A stretch of 64,000 nt of DNA from Azospirillum humicireducens. GTDB lineage: Bacteria > Pseudomonadota > Alphaproteobacteria > Azospirillales > Azospirillaceae. The position numbers and the translations under genes were made by a program. This document shows, one piece after another, positions 8,210 to 15,754 of this stretch (position 1 is the first letter of the stretch; the number at the start of each line of letters is the position of its first letter). The stretch spans positions 1,046,501 to 1,110,500 of the forward strand of contig NZ_CP015285.1 of the NCBI RefSeq assembly GCF_001639105.2, in the 5' to 3' direction. Under the pieces are notes generated by a model that was given only the letters and a program-made list of their open reading frames with translations, did no database searches and was not told the origin of the DNA.

Positions 8210-8905
8210 TCAGTTGATCGCAGCGACCTGCTGGGCATTGCGGAAACTGCGGCGGGTGCCGGGGGCGACGCTGATGGGATCGGTGTCTTCGCACCGGGAG
8301 GAGGCGAGCAGCTTGGCGCTCCGCTCATCCAGTTCTGACAGGCTCTGCCAAATCTTGCAGACATAGGCCTGGGCGCGGCGGCCCGAACCGCCATTGTAGC
8401 GGGCCAATGCGGTTTTCCAGTTGCCTTCCTCGCCATGGAAGCGAACCAACAGCTGTCCGGCGTAGAAGACGTTGTCGCGCGGTTCAACGATCCTTTCGAC
8501 CGGCTGGAACTCACCGCGGTGCGAGGCGACGGAGAGCTGCATGCAACCGACAAAGGTGTTGGAGCGAAGCTGTCCGCGGTGGTCGCGAAGGTGCCGGGCG
8601 GCGTCGTTGACGTTGCGGGCGTAGTAGGGACGGCCTTGAACGCTCATCGCGAAGGGATGCGGCGCGCCGTCCTGTCCGCTTTCGACCAGGGCGATGGCCA
8701 CCAGCATCCCGGACGGAATGCCCAGCTTCTGTTCGGCTTCCACTGCGTGGGTGACGCAGCTCTCCTTGGTGAGCGACGGAGTCGCGGACTGGGCCTGGGC
8801 GGGGTTCGCCATCGTCAGCGCCACCAGAGGGGCCGTCAGCAGTCCCGCAGCCAGTGCGAAGCGTCCACCCGCTGTGGCGCATACGCGCTGATTTCGTCCC
8901 CGCAT
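8210..8905 (-). CDS. Periplasmic lytic transglycosylase-like (SLT domain)
   Basis: The 231-residue protein starts at 8905 behind a strong AAGGAGG (8910-8916). An N-terminal hydrophobic signal ending NPAQAQ predicts export. GIPSGMLVAIALVESGQDG (about residues 61-79) carries the catalytic glutamate of goose-lysozyme-type lytic transglycosylases, and the usual AxxYNGG segment appears as ALARYNGGSGRRAQAYVCK (about 165-183). The enzyme would cleave the glycan strand of peptidoglycan, producing anhydromuramyl ends. Compared with full-length Slt proteins it is only the catalytic domain with a short C-terminal tail, like the small transglycosylases tied to secretion or flagellar assembly. No such apparatus is encoded nearby, so its role remains open. 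Confidence 0.85.
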   Translation of the reverse strand: MRGRNQRVCATAGGRFALAAGLLTAPLVALTMANPAQAQSATPSLTKESCVTHAVEAEQKLGIPSGMLVAIALVESGQDGAPHPFAMSVQGRPYYARNVNDAARHLRDHRGQLRSNTFVGCMQLSVASHRGEFQPVERIVEPRDNVFYAGQLLVRFHGEEGNWKTALARYNGGSGRRAQAYVCKIWQSLSELDERSAKLLASSRCEDTDPISVAPGTRRSFRNAQQVAAIN

Positions 8906-9495
8906 CCCAAACCTCCTTCTGCTGTCGCCCCGTGTTCAACGGCGGCTGTTTGACCCCCCGCGCGGGGCCGTTGTTCCGGTCACCGAGTCGCTTACGGCGA
9001 CCGCCTCCTACCCAGATGTTCGACGCCTCCCAATCGGGCGCCGCGGCCACACTTCCAAAAATTTGATCCATCGTCAACCGCCTTGCACCCTGGTAATACC
9101 ACAGCTTTCCTCCCTCGGACGTCACGCAGGGGTGTCGGGCCGACGGCCTAGGCCATTCGGATGCAGGCTTAAGCCTTTGAATCGCCACATTTGCCGGCGA
9201 AATCGGAAGGGGTGCCGCGATGGTCTCGGTCTGTCTTCCGTGCAGGCGATGAAAAAGGGGCTACTGCGACCGCGTGTCGCCGGAATCACACGTCCAGATG
9301 ATTTTCGCGACCCCCTTGCGCAGCGCAGCATGTTGGGGCAGTAAAATCCGCCGCCTTGTTTCCCTGGACTCGGGCGGGCCGGGTTCGAGGCTGCCGTCCC
9401 AGGCTGATCGCTGGCGGTTCGCGGCAGGCGGAAACCGAGCCTCACGGACCGGGGTATCCGGTCGTGCAGGCCCGACCTCAAAGGAAATCATCCCC
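8906..9495. other. Divergent intergenic region of 590 bases
   Basis: It holds the regulatory DNA of the leftward transglycosylase and the rightward TPR-methyltransferase. Visible structure: CCCCGCGCGGGG at 8956-8967 and two exact 10-bp palindromes listed separately at 9145-9175. The 9280-9495 part can be read in frame with the downstream gene but has Arg/Ser/Pro-rich, non-conserved composition. I see no tRNA and no convincing small gene. Confidence 0.5.
9145..9175. promoter_or_regulatory. Twin 10-bp palindromes, operator-like
   Basis: GGCCTAGGCC (9145-9154) and GGCTTAAGCC (9166-9175) are both perfect palindromes, share the GGC-4-GCC frame and have centres 21 bases apart, about two turns of B-DNA. 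This geometry suits a dimeric protein binding twice on the same face. No protein is known to me for these sites. Confidence 0.3.
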
Positions 9496-10851
9496 TTGTC
9501 CGCGGACCCGTCCTTCGGCGGAGCATCGCCCGCTCCCGACCTCGATCAACTGTTCCGCTTCGGTTATGAGCGGCTCTATGCCGGGGATTTCACCGGTGCA
9601 GCCCGTGGATTTCGGATGGCGGCCGCCGCCGGTCCGGCGAGCGGCGAAGCCTGGGCGGCGCTGGCCGACGCCTGCGGCGGAGCGGGCCTGGTCGAGCGGA
9701 CGGCTGTCTGCTACCGGCGCGCCGTGTTGCTGGATCCCGCCACTTGGACATGGCGGCTGATGCTGGCCGACGCCCTGCGGCAATGCGGCGAAATCGATGC
9801 TGCGCATGCTCTATATAGTGTGCTGGCCAGCGAGCGGAGCGATTCGGCTGCGGTGCGACTCGGGCTTGCCCATTGCCTGTCCGCGTCGGGCCGGCATGAG
9901 GAGGCGCTGGAGGAGTTCCGGGAAGCGTTGGCCCTGCGCCCGAACGACCGCGACGCCGCGCTGGCGCTGGCCGAGGCGCTGACCATGACGGGCGATGCGC
10001 TGGCGGCGGTGGAGCTGCTGCAGCCGCTGGGGCGGCGTCATCAGGATGACGCGGCGGTCCACCATGCGCTGGGCCGCTGCTGGCTGGCACTGCGCGAACC
10101 GGCGAAGGCTATGTCCGCGCTCCGCCATGCGCGCGATGCCGCCGAGGGGGAGGAGGTTGCTCCCATCGAGCGGCTGATCGCGGCCCTGGAGGCGGGTGCG
10201 GGCGCCGACCTGTCGGCCGCCTATGTCCGCGCCCTGTTCGACCGCTATGCCGATCGCTTCGATCAGGATCTCGTCGGCAGGCTCGGCTATGCGGCGCCGG
10301 ACCTGCTGCGGGCGGCGGTGGATCGCGCGGTGCCGGGGACGGCTGGCCTGCGGATTCTCGATCTCGGCTGCGGCACCGGTCTGGCGGGCGTCACCTTCAA
10401 GCCGCTGGCGGCGCATCTGGCCGGCGTCGACCTGTCGCCGCGCATGGTGGAGAAGGCGCGGCAGCGTGGTCTTTACGATGACCTCGGCGTCGGCGACGTG
10501 GTGGAGGTGATGGAGCGCTCCCCCGGCGGCTGGGACCTGCTGGTCGCCGCCGATGTGCTGGTCTATATCGGCGACCTCGCCCCGGTCTTCGCCGCTGCCG
10601 CCCTTGCCTTGTCCCGGGGAGGCCACTTCGCCGCCACGGTGGAGCGCCTGCCGGCCGAGTCGGCGCTGGAGTTCGCTCTCGGTGCCACCCGCCGCTATGC
10701 CCATGCCGAGGCTTATGTCCGCCGCAGCGCCGAGGAGGCCGGTTTCGCCGTGTGCCTGATGGAACCCTGCACGCCCCGACGGGAAAAGGGCCTGCCGGTT
10801 TCCGGACTGCTGTTCGTCCTTGAGCGTGTGGCGTCAAGCCAAACAGGGTGA
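9496..10851 (+). CDS. TPR-repeat SAM-dependent methyltransferase
   Basis: I place the start at TTG 9496, nine bases after AAGGAAA, because upstream residues look non-coding; the product is then about 451 residues. Residues about 20-220 are tetratricopeptide repeats (for example RHEEALEEFREALALRPNDR). Residues about 270-430 are a class I methyltransferase: LRILDLGCGTGLAGV is the SAM-binding glycine loop, VDLSPRMVEKAR the acidic loop, and DLLVAADVLVYIGDL the catalytic-face motif IV region. The target is unknown; TPR-methyltransferases of this arrangement in alphaproteobacteria may modify proteins, glycans or small molecules. It is convergent with the PhoD-like gene and appears to be a single-gene transcript. 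Confidence 0.82.
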   Translation: MSADPSFGGASPAPDLDQLFRFGYERLYAGDFTGAARGFRMAAAAGPASGEAWAALADACGGAGLVERTAVCYRRAVLLDPATWTWRLMLADALRQCGEIDAAHALYSVLASERSDSAAVRLGLAHCLSASGRHEEALEEFREALALRPNDRDAALALAEALTMTGDALAAVELLQPLGRRHQDDAAVHHALGRCWLALREPAKAMSALRHARDAAEGEEVAPIERLIAALEAGAGADLSAAYVRALFDRYADRFDQDLVGRLGYAAPDLLRAAVDRAVPGTAGLRILDLGCGTGLAGVTFKPLAAHLAGVDLSPRMVEKARQRGLYDDLGVGDVVEVMERSPGGWDLLVAADVLVYIGDLAPVFAAAALALSRGGHFAATVERLPAESALEFALGATRRYAHAEAYVRRSAEEAGFAVCLMEPCTPRREKGLPVSGLLFVLERVASSQTG

Positions 10852-10889
10852 CGCGCATTTCCGGCCAAATCGGTTGAAATGGGCTCGGT

Positions 10890-12404
10890 TCAGATGGCCT
10901 GGACGTAGCGGCCGGCATCGGCGGGCAGGCGCCAGCGGGCATGGAGTTGGCCCTTGCCATCGAAGCTGCAGGCGATCCATCCCGGACCGTGCAGCAGGCG
11001 CCGGCCGCCGTCGACGAAGGGCGGCATCTCGAACCTGTGGGCGGGCAGAGGGTGATCCGGCCGGGTCGCCAGCGGCTCCGCCAGCCGGGCACGCCAGCCC
11101 GGCCGGGCTGCGGTCGAGGGAGAGGCGGTGAATCGCGGGACATAGAGCTGCCACATCTCCAGCCCGCCGCCCCGCAGCACCCCCCGGCCGCCAGCGCCCG
11201 AAACGCCGCGCGACGCCACGGTGATGCGGCATCCGCTCCGCCGGGAAAATTCGGCGAGGGTGCGCAGCATCCGTTGCCACTCGGCATGGCGGGCCGGCGC
11301 GTTCCAATGATCGCCCGCCCGCCGCACCAGCCGGCGTTGCAGCGGAGCCGGCAGCACTGCGCCCAGCCGGTCGAACGCGACGCTTCCGGGGGCCAACAGC
11401 GGCGCACCGCTGACCAGGATCAGGTGCCGACAGCCGGCGAAGCGGTCGAGCCAGTCCGGCAGCAGGCTCCAGTCCCGCTCCGACAGGATGCGGCGGGCAT
11501 TGCGGTCGGTCCACAGGTCGAGCGCCAGCAACCCGGCCTCTCCCATGATGAAGCCCTGCGCCAGGGTTCCGCAGGCTGCTCCCCACAGGCAGTCTGGCGG
11601 CGAATCCGCGACGGAGCCGGTTTGAAACAGCAGGGTCTGCCGGCGAGTCGCCACCAGCAGCGGGCGCAGGCTGCGCGACGCTGAGTCGCCGTCCTCCCGG
11701 CCACCCCAGGCGCCTGCCAGCAGCCGGCCAAGGTCGGAGCCATCCCACATCATCACCGACGGGATCGAGGCGAGCACGGTTGCCGCCGCGGCACCGCTCC
11801 ACCCGCGCAGCATCCTATCGAAGCCGGCTGTCAGCAGTTCCTCCGTCACGCCGGGCAGGGGCGGACCGAGCCGGCGGGAGGCGTCGCCCAGAAGGGAGGC
11901 CGCCTGCGGGGCGGCCGCCACCACGGCGTCGCCATCGACCTGTCCGCCGGCCTGGATCAAGAGGTGATAGCGGTCGGTGGAATGTCCGGCGAGAAGATCG
12001 GGCCAGAGCGCGGCGGACGGCAGCGGCGCCCCATCATCCGACGATTCGGTGCCACTTGTCGGCACATTGATTCCGCTTCCGTATAGAATCGCCATACGTG
12101 GGGATGAATGACGGCCCGGAACGATCACCGTCCATCTGGCGCCGTCGGGAAAGCCGTAGGCGACATCGGTGTCGCGCATGCCGCGGGGGACGGCGAAGTC
12201 GAAGCGCCAGACATGGCGGCGGCGCCAGACGGTCAGGTGGCGCGGGGGAACCGGCAGGGTGACGCCGTCCACCCGCAGGTCGTCGGGCTCGACCTCCCCA
12301 TCCAGTACGAACAGCGCCGACAGCCACCAGCGGTCGCGCTGTTCACCACGGAAATACAGGATGGGGCCGAGCAGGATGCTCGGCTCCGCTCGTCTGCGCG
12401 TCAT
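10890..12404 (-). CDS. PhoD-like phosphatase homologue lacking catalytic residues
   Basis: The 504-residue protein aligns by eye with the PhoD-related metallophosphatases: GPILYFRG at the start, TVLASIPSVMMWDGSDLGRL (about residues 209-228), LDLWTDRNARRILSERDW, CRHLILVSGAPLLAP, DHWNAPARHAEWQRMLRTL and GCRITVASRG. In active members the corresponding motifs read GGDQ(I/V)YAD, MMWDDHD and GEVHLG, which bind the two metals. Here they read GGQVDGD, MMWDGSD and ASRGVSG, so the metal-ligand Asp and His residues are gone at three sites. Length is normal and the frame is intact, so this looks like a maintained pseudo-enzyme, not a decaying gene. It has no signal peptide. The 74-residue anti-sigma-like gene lies 91 bases upstream on the same strand. 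Confidence 0.7.
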   Translation of the reverse strand: MTRRRAEPSILLGPILYFRGEQRDRWWLSALFVLDGEVEPDDLRVDGVTLPVPPRHLTVWRRRHVWRFDFAVPRGMRDTDVAYGFPDGARWTVIVPGRHSSPRMAILYGSGINVPTSGTESSDDGAPLPSAALWPDLLAGHSTDRYHLLIQAGGQVDGDAVVAAAPQAASLLGDASRRLGPPLPGVTEELLTAGFDRMLRGWSGAAAATVLASIPSVMMWDGSDLGRLLAGAWGGREDGDSASRSLRPLLVATRRQTLLFQTGSVADSPPDCLWGAACGTLAQGFIMGEAGLLALDLWTDRNARRILSERDWSLLPDWLDRFAGCRHLILVSGAPLLAPGSVAFDRLGAVLPAPLQRRLVRRAGDHWNAPARHAEWQRMLRTLAEFSRRSGCRITVASRGVSGAGGRGVLRGGGLEMWQLYVPRFTASPSTAARPGWRARLAEPLATRPDHPLPAHRFEMPPFVDGGRRLLHGPGWIACSFDGKGQLHARWRLPADAGRYVQAI

Positions 12405-12495
12405 GCCTCATCCGTCCGAACCGGGCCCCCGAAGGGAGCGTCAGCGCATCCCATAGCGCATGGCGGCGCGGGACGGAGAGGAAAATCGCGACGCC

Positions 12496-12720
12496 TCAGC
12501 CTTTCCGCTTGCGCAGCAGCTCCAGCATGCGCGGCGGCACCTCTTCCTTCAGGACCGGGTCATACAGGCGATGAAGTTCCTCCACATGCTGGCGATGCTG
12601 GGCAAGCAGCGCCTTCGCGTCGGGATCGCTTTCGACCACGCTTTCGAATGCCGCGCGCTCCCGTTCGTCGAGGGCGCCGTCCAGATAGGCGTTGATATCG
12701 GTCATCGTCACACGCTTCAT
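12496..12720 (-). CDS. Small anti-sigma-factor-like protein
   Basis: The 74-residue soluble protein (start at ATG 12720; 12705 is a possible later start) contains DINAYLDGALDERERAAFES, the Y-L-D-G-x-L-D opening of alphaproteobacterial anti-sigma factors, then VEELHRLYDPVLKEEVPPRM. The second segment resembles both the linker of those anti-sigma factors and the core of NepR, which binds EcfG. There is no zinc-binding HxxxCxxC and no membrane anchor. An ECF sigma factor gene lies 1.3 kb upstream on the same strand, separated by a stress SDR gene on the other strand. A cytoplasmic sigma-binding role is inferred from these motifs. It may also be co-transcribed with the PhoD-like gene downstream. 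Confidence 0.6.
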   Translation of the reverse strand: MKRVTMTDINAYLDGALDERERAAFESVVESDPDAKALLAQHRQHVEELHRLYDPVLKEEVPPRMLELLRKRKG

Positions 12721-12945
12721 CTCTGTCGTTCCCGGATGGGTCGCCGGGGTTTTCCCCTGGGACACGATCAACCGTGACACGTCCGGTCGCTCTGCCGTTT
12801 CCGGAAAGATCGGCCGAAAGGACGCCTGCCCGATCTTATGGGCATGATCCTCGGCCATACCAGTCCGACAAACGGCGCGATCACCGCTCCCTTTCGAGGC
12901 GAGCAATCCGGCATCGCCATCCTCTTTCGCGTCGCCCGGCCAAGT

Positions 12946-12971
12946 AACAGGCCGGTGTCGCTGATTGTTCC
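12946..12971 (-). promoter_or_regulatory. Possible EcfG-type promoter for the anti-sigma-like gene
   Basis: On the minus strand GGAAC (complement of 12967-12971) is followed after 18 bases by GTTAC (GTT at 12948-12946). This fits GGAAC-N17-TGTT, one base off the CGTT consensus of alphaproteobacterial EcfG promoters. It is back to back with the rightward motif. Confidence 0.35.
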
Positions 12972-12985
12972 AGCCGGCGACGGGC

Positions 12986-13010
12986 GGAACGCGATGCAAT
13001 CGCGGCTGTT
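12986..13010 (+). promoter_or_regulatory. Possible EcfG-type promoter for the general-stress SDR
   Basis: GGAAC at 12986-12990 and GTT at 13008-13010 with 17 bases between, that is GGAAC-N16-TGTT. It ends about 60 bases before the SDR start. The product belongs to a family known as general stress proteins in other bacteria, which supports the reading. Confidence 0.45.
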
Positions 13011-13070
13011 GTGATCGTGCAACGCATCCCATCCGCGCCCCGAGGTGGGGACAGTCGAAGGAGAATGCCC

Positions 13071-13931
13071 GTGGCTCAGCAGGAGAGCAGGCAACCGCCG
13101 CAGCACCAGGACAGCCGGCCCGGCCATCAGGCTCCGATGGACCCACAGCCATCCGAAACCCGGCCCGGCTATCGCGGCAGCGGCAAGCTGCAGGACAAGG
13201 TGGCGCTGATCACCGGCGGAGACAGCGGAATCGGCCGCTCCATTGCCGTGCTGTACGCCCGCGAAGGCGCCAAGGTCGGAATTCTGTACCTGAACGAGGA
13301 CGAGGACGCCCGCGAGACCCGCCGGCTGGTGGAGGCGGAGGGGCAGCCCTGCACCATCCTGGGCGGTGACGTCGGTCAGGAGGAAACCTGCCGCAAGGCG
13401 GTGGAGAGCATGATCGGCGAGCATGGCCGCATCGACATTCTGGTCAACAATGCGGCCGAACAGCATCCGCAGACGTCGATCGAGGACATCACCGCCGAAC
13501 AGCTGGAGCGCACCTTCCGCACCAACATCTTCGGCCAGTTCTTCATGGTGAAGGCTGCCCTGCCGCACATGCACGAAGGCGCCTGCATCATCAACACCAC
13601 CTCGGTCACCGCCTATAAGGGAAATCCGGAACTGCTGGACTATTCGGCGACCAAGGGCGCAATCGTCGCCTTCACCCGGTCGCTGTCGATGGCGCTGGCC
13701 GACCGCGGCATCCGCGTCAACGCGGTGGCGCCCGGTCCGATCTGGACGCCGCTGATCCCCTCAACCTTCGACGAGGAAAAGGTGGTGACTTTCGGCGGCA
13801 ACGTCCCGATGAAGCGGGCCGGCCAACCCGACGAGGTGGCGCCGTGTTTCGTCTTCCTGGCGTCGGACGACTCTTCTTATATGTCGGGCCAGGTCCTGCA
13901 CCCGAACGGCGGCACGGTGGTGAACGGCTGA
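13071..13931 (+). CDS. General-stress short-chain dehydrogenase (YghA/YdaD type)
   Basis: The 286-residue protein starts best at GTG 13071, seven bases after AAGGAG; the ATG at 13065 is too close to that site. A hydrophilic Gln/Pro-rich head (residues 1-40) with PMDPQPSETRPGYRGSGKL is typical of the YghA/YdaD/YhxC group. The NAD(P) site is LITGGDSGIGRSIA, the structural motif is ILVNNAAEQHP, and the catalytic Ser-Tyr-Lys set appears as NTTSVTAYKGNPELLDYSATKGA. Members reduce aldehydes or oxidise alcohols, and several are induced by heat, salt or ethanol. An EcfG-type promoter motif precedes it and a sigma/anti-sigma-like pair flanks it, so a role in the general stress response is likely. The substrate is unknown. 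Confidence 0.9.
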   Translation: MAQQESRQPPQHQDSRPGHQAPMDPQPSETRPGYRGSGKLQDKVALITGGDSGIGRSIAVLYAREGAKVGILYLNEDEDARETRRLVEAEGQPCTILGGDVGQEETCRKAVESMIGEHGRIDILVNNAAEQHPQTSIEDITAEQLERTFRTNIFGQFFMVKAALPHMHEGACIINTTSVTAYKGNPELLDYSATKGAIVAFTRSLSMALADRGIRVNAVAPGPIWTPLIPSTFDEEKVVTFGGNVPMKRAGQPDEVAPCFVFLASDDSSYMSGQVLHPNGGTVVNG

Positions 13932-13960
13932 CGCTCATCGGGCCATCTCCCCCAGGCAAC

Positions 13961-13994
13961 AAAAACGCCCGCTGCGTCCTTGGGGCGCAGCGGG
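13961..13994 (-). terminator. Terminator for the ECF sigma gene
   Basis: Stem CCCGCTGCG (13968-13976) and CGCAGCGGG (13986-13994), with AAAAAC at 13961-13966, which reads as a U-tract on the minus strand. It lies 32 bases past the sigma gene stop and also separates it from the convergent SDR gene. Confidence 0.82.
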
Positions 13995-14025
13995 TCCGTC
14001 CCTTGATGGCGTATGCCCGCCGGAA

Positions 14026-14499
14026 TCAGGCGGTCATCAGAGTGTTCAGCCGTTCCCGCGCGCGGCACAGGCGGGAGCGAATGGTGCCGATGGAGACATT
14101 CAGCGTTTCCGCCGCCTCCTGATAGGGCCGGCCTTCGATGGCGACCAGCTTGACCACCTTGCGCTGGCTGGGAGTGAGAGAGGAGAAGGCGCGGTCGACG
14201 TCGCGGAAGACCAGACGCGACATCTGAGCCGCATCGACGGACATGGCGCCGTCCCACAGCTCCACCTTCGTCACATGGCGGTCGCGCTGCAGGTTGTTGA
14301 AATGCAGGTTCTTCAGCATGGTGGTCAACCAAGCCTGCATATTTGTGCCCGGTTCGAAACGATGTTGGCGCGAAAGGGCTCGGGCCATGCAGTCCTGCAG
14401 CAGGTCCTCTGCGGCGTTGGCGTCGCGGGTCAGTTTGCAGGCATAGCGCTGCAGGTTCGGCATGCAGCGGATCAGTTCGTTTTCGAACGAGTACGCCAT
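14026..14499 (-). CDS. ECF-family RNA polymerase sigma factor (EcfG-like)
   Basis: The 157-residue protein starts best at ATG 14499 (MAYSFENELIR), about seven bases after the GGAGGAAGG in the + complement at 14507-14516; ATGs at 14517 and 14505 are alternatives. Region 2 reads CKLTRDANAAEDLLQDCMAR with the -10-binding helix, then FEPGTNMQAWLTTMLKNLHF. Region 4 reads LTPSQRKVVKLVAIEGRPYQ followed by the helix-turn-helix EAAETLNVSIGTIRSRLCRA. The FEPGTNMxAWL block resembles EcfG (ECF15) sigma factors, which direct the alphaproteobacterial general stress response, but PhyR and a classical NepR are not adjacent. The 74-residue protein at 12496 is a candidate partner. Confidence 0.9.
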   Translation of the reverse strand: MAYSFENELIRCMPNLQRYACKLTRDANAAEDLLQDCMARALSRQHRFEPGTNMQAWLTTMLKNLHFNNLQRDRHVTKVELWDGAMSVDAAQMSRLVFRDVDRAFSSLTPSQRKVVKLVAIEGRPYQEAAETLNVSIGTIRSRLCRARERLNTLMTA

Positions 14500-14981
14500 G
14501 GTCATTCCTTCCTCCACGGTCTGTTCGTCCCGGCCGGCCGGTCGAACGGCGGCGCCCTTCTATCGGCGGCGGGGCGCAAAGCAGGGACGGCGTTTGGTGT
14601 TCCGGCGCGCGAGCGGGGCGCTGCCGGTTCGAAAGGCTGAGGATCGATGCTGCTTTTCAGGTCTTGCGGCGTGCGGCGGCCTGGGGGGATGCCATCTGCC
14701 GGCCCGTCATGGGAGCCCGGCCAGCAATCTCTTGGGCAATCTCTTGGGCAATCCCAGCGGGATGTCGCGGAACGATCCGGTCGGCGGTGGCGTCATTGAG
14801 GCGGTCCCGTTGTTGCCCGTCGTTGATCGTGTCGGGAGCTAAACGCGCTGTCCGCCGCGTATGTTCCACCGCCGGAATCGGAAAGAGTGACATCGGGGGC
14901 AGATCGCGGCGATTCCGGTCGCGGTTCCGGTTGCCGGTCTTACCACCATCGAACGCGCCGAACGGTGCCGGATCGCAACAG
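14500..14981. other. Intergenic region of 482 bases, no gene seen
   Basis: This lies upstream of the sigma gene and downstream of the acetyltransferase, both leftward. Short frames occur on both strands but have biased Arg/Gly/Pro composition without recognisable motifs. The only structure noted is the 12-base tandem repeat at 14724-14754. Confidence 0.5.
14724..14754. repeat. 12-base tandem repeat, about 2.5 copies
   Basis: GCAATCTCTTGG is repeated exactly at 14724-14735 and 14736-14747, with a partial third copy GCAATCC at 14748-14754. It lies in non-coding DNA and could vary in copy number by slippage. Confidence 0.8.
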
Positions 14982-15563
14982 TCAGGATGTGGCCGGGAAA
15001 CGCGCGGTGAGCGGCTTTTCCAGGCGCAGCGCCGTCATGTCGTCCTCGTAATAGGCTGGGTAGACGGCGAAGCGGCGGTAGCCGGCGGCGCTATAGAGGG
15101 CGATCGCCGCCATGTTGTCCGCCCTGACTTCCAACCGCAGCCCGGCGCAGCCATGGGCCGCTGCGGCATCCTCAAGCGCCGACAGCAGGCGGCGGGCGAT
15201 GCCCCGGCTGCGGCTGGCCGGTTCCACGGCGAAGGAAGTGAGGCGGGCGAAAGGGGTTCCGGCATGAAAGCCGAGCACGCCATAGGCCACCGGCCGGTTC
15301 CCTGCACCGGATGGGCAGCCGGCGGAGCTGTCGCCCTGCCAGTTCTCCGGCCAGTTCTTCGGCCGGTCTCCCTCTTGGCGCTCGGCCACAAGGACCACAC
15401 CTTTTGCTTTCAGGATCGCATAGCGGAAGTTGCGCCATGTCATCCGGTCGGTCGCGAAGCTCTGCTCCTCGATCGCCAACAGCGCGGGTATGTCGGCCGC
15501 CCTGGCGCGGCGGATGACGATGAATGCTGCATCGCAGTGGACAGGATCGATTTCGTGACGCAT
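14982..15563 (-). CDS. GNAT-family N-acetyltransferase (RimI-like)
   Basis: The 193-residue protein has the GNAT fold: IRRARAADIPALLAIEEQSF at the start (the IExxxF of RimI-like proteins), the central strand YGVLGFHAGTPFARLTSFAV, the acetyl-CoA pyrophosphate loop SRSRGIARRLLSALE, and LRLEVRADNMAAIALYSAAG near the C-terminus. That order matches RimI, which acetylates ribosomal protein bS18, but many paralogues have other targets. Between strands 3 and 4 there is an extra 20-residue low-complexity insert (ERQEGDRPKNWPENWQGDSS region) not typical of RimI. The start at 15563 has a poor ribosome site. It is not beside tsaB, the usual neighbour of rimI, so the target is uncertain. Confidence 0.8.
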   Translation of the reverse strand: MRHEIDPVHCDAAFIVIRRARAADIPALLAIEEQSFATDRMTWRNFRYAILKAKGVVLVAERQEGDRPKNWPENWQGDSSAGCPSGAGNRPVAYGVLGFHAGTPFARLTSFAVEPASRSRGIARRLLSALEDAAAAHGCAGLRLEVRADNMAAIALYSAAGYRRFAVYPAYYEDDMTALRLEKPLTARFPATS

Positions 15564-15754
15564 CGTTGATGGGAAGAAAGGGAGGGGGGTGCCACTCTAC
15601 TCCCTTTTGCCACAGTGAAACGACGGTATGGTCCGCCTGGGGAAAGCTTTGTTTAACCAACAGCGCCGAAACTTCTCACCATGTCGGCCCCCTGTTGGAG
15701 CGCTGTCCTTCCAGCCGCCCGCTCCCATTGGCCTTTCAAGCAGAAAGTCAGGAC

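Larger units (their letters stand above)
12721..13070. other. Divergent intergenic region with two stress-type promoter motifs
   Basis: This 350-base region separates the leftward anti-sigma-like gene from the rightward SDR. Apart from the two promoter-like motifs at 12946-12971 and 12986-13010 I see no gene. The leader for the anti-sigma-like gene would be about 220 bases long if the leftward motif is used. Confidence 0.5.
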
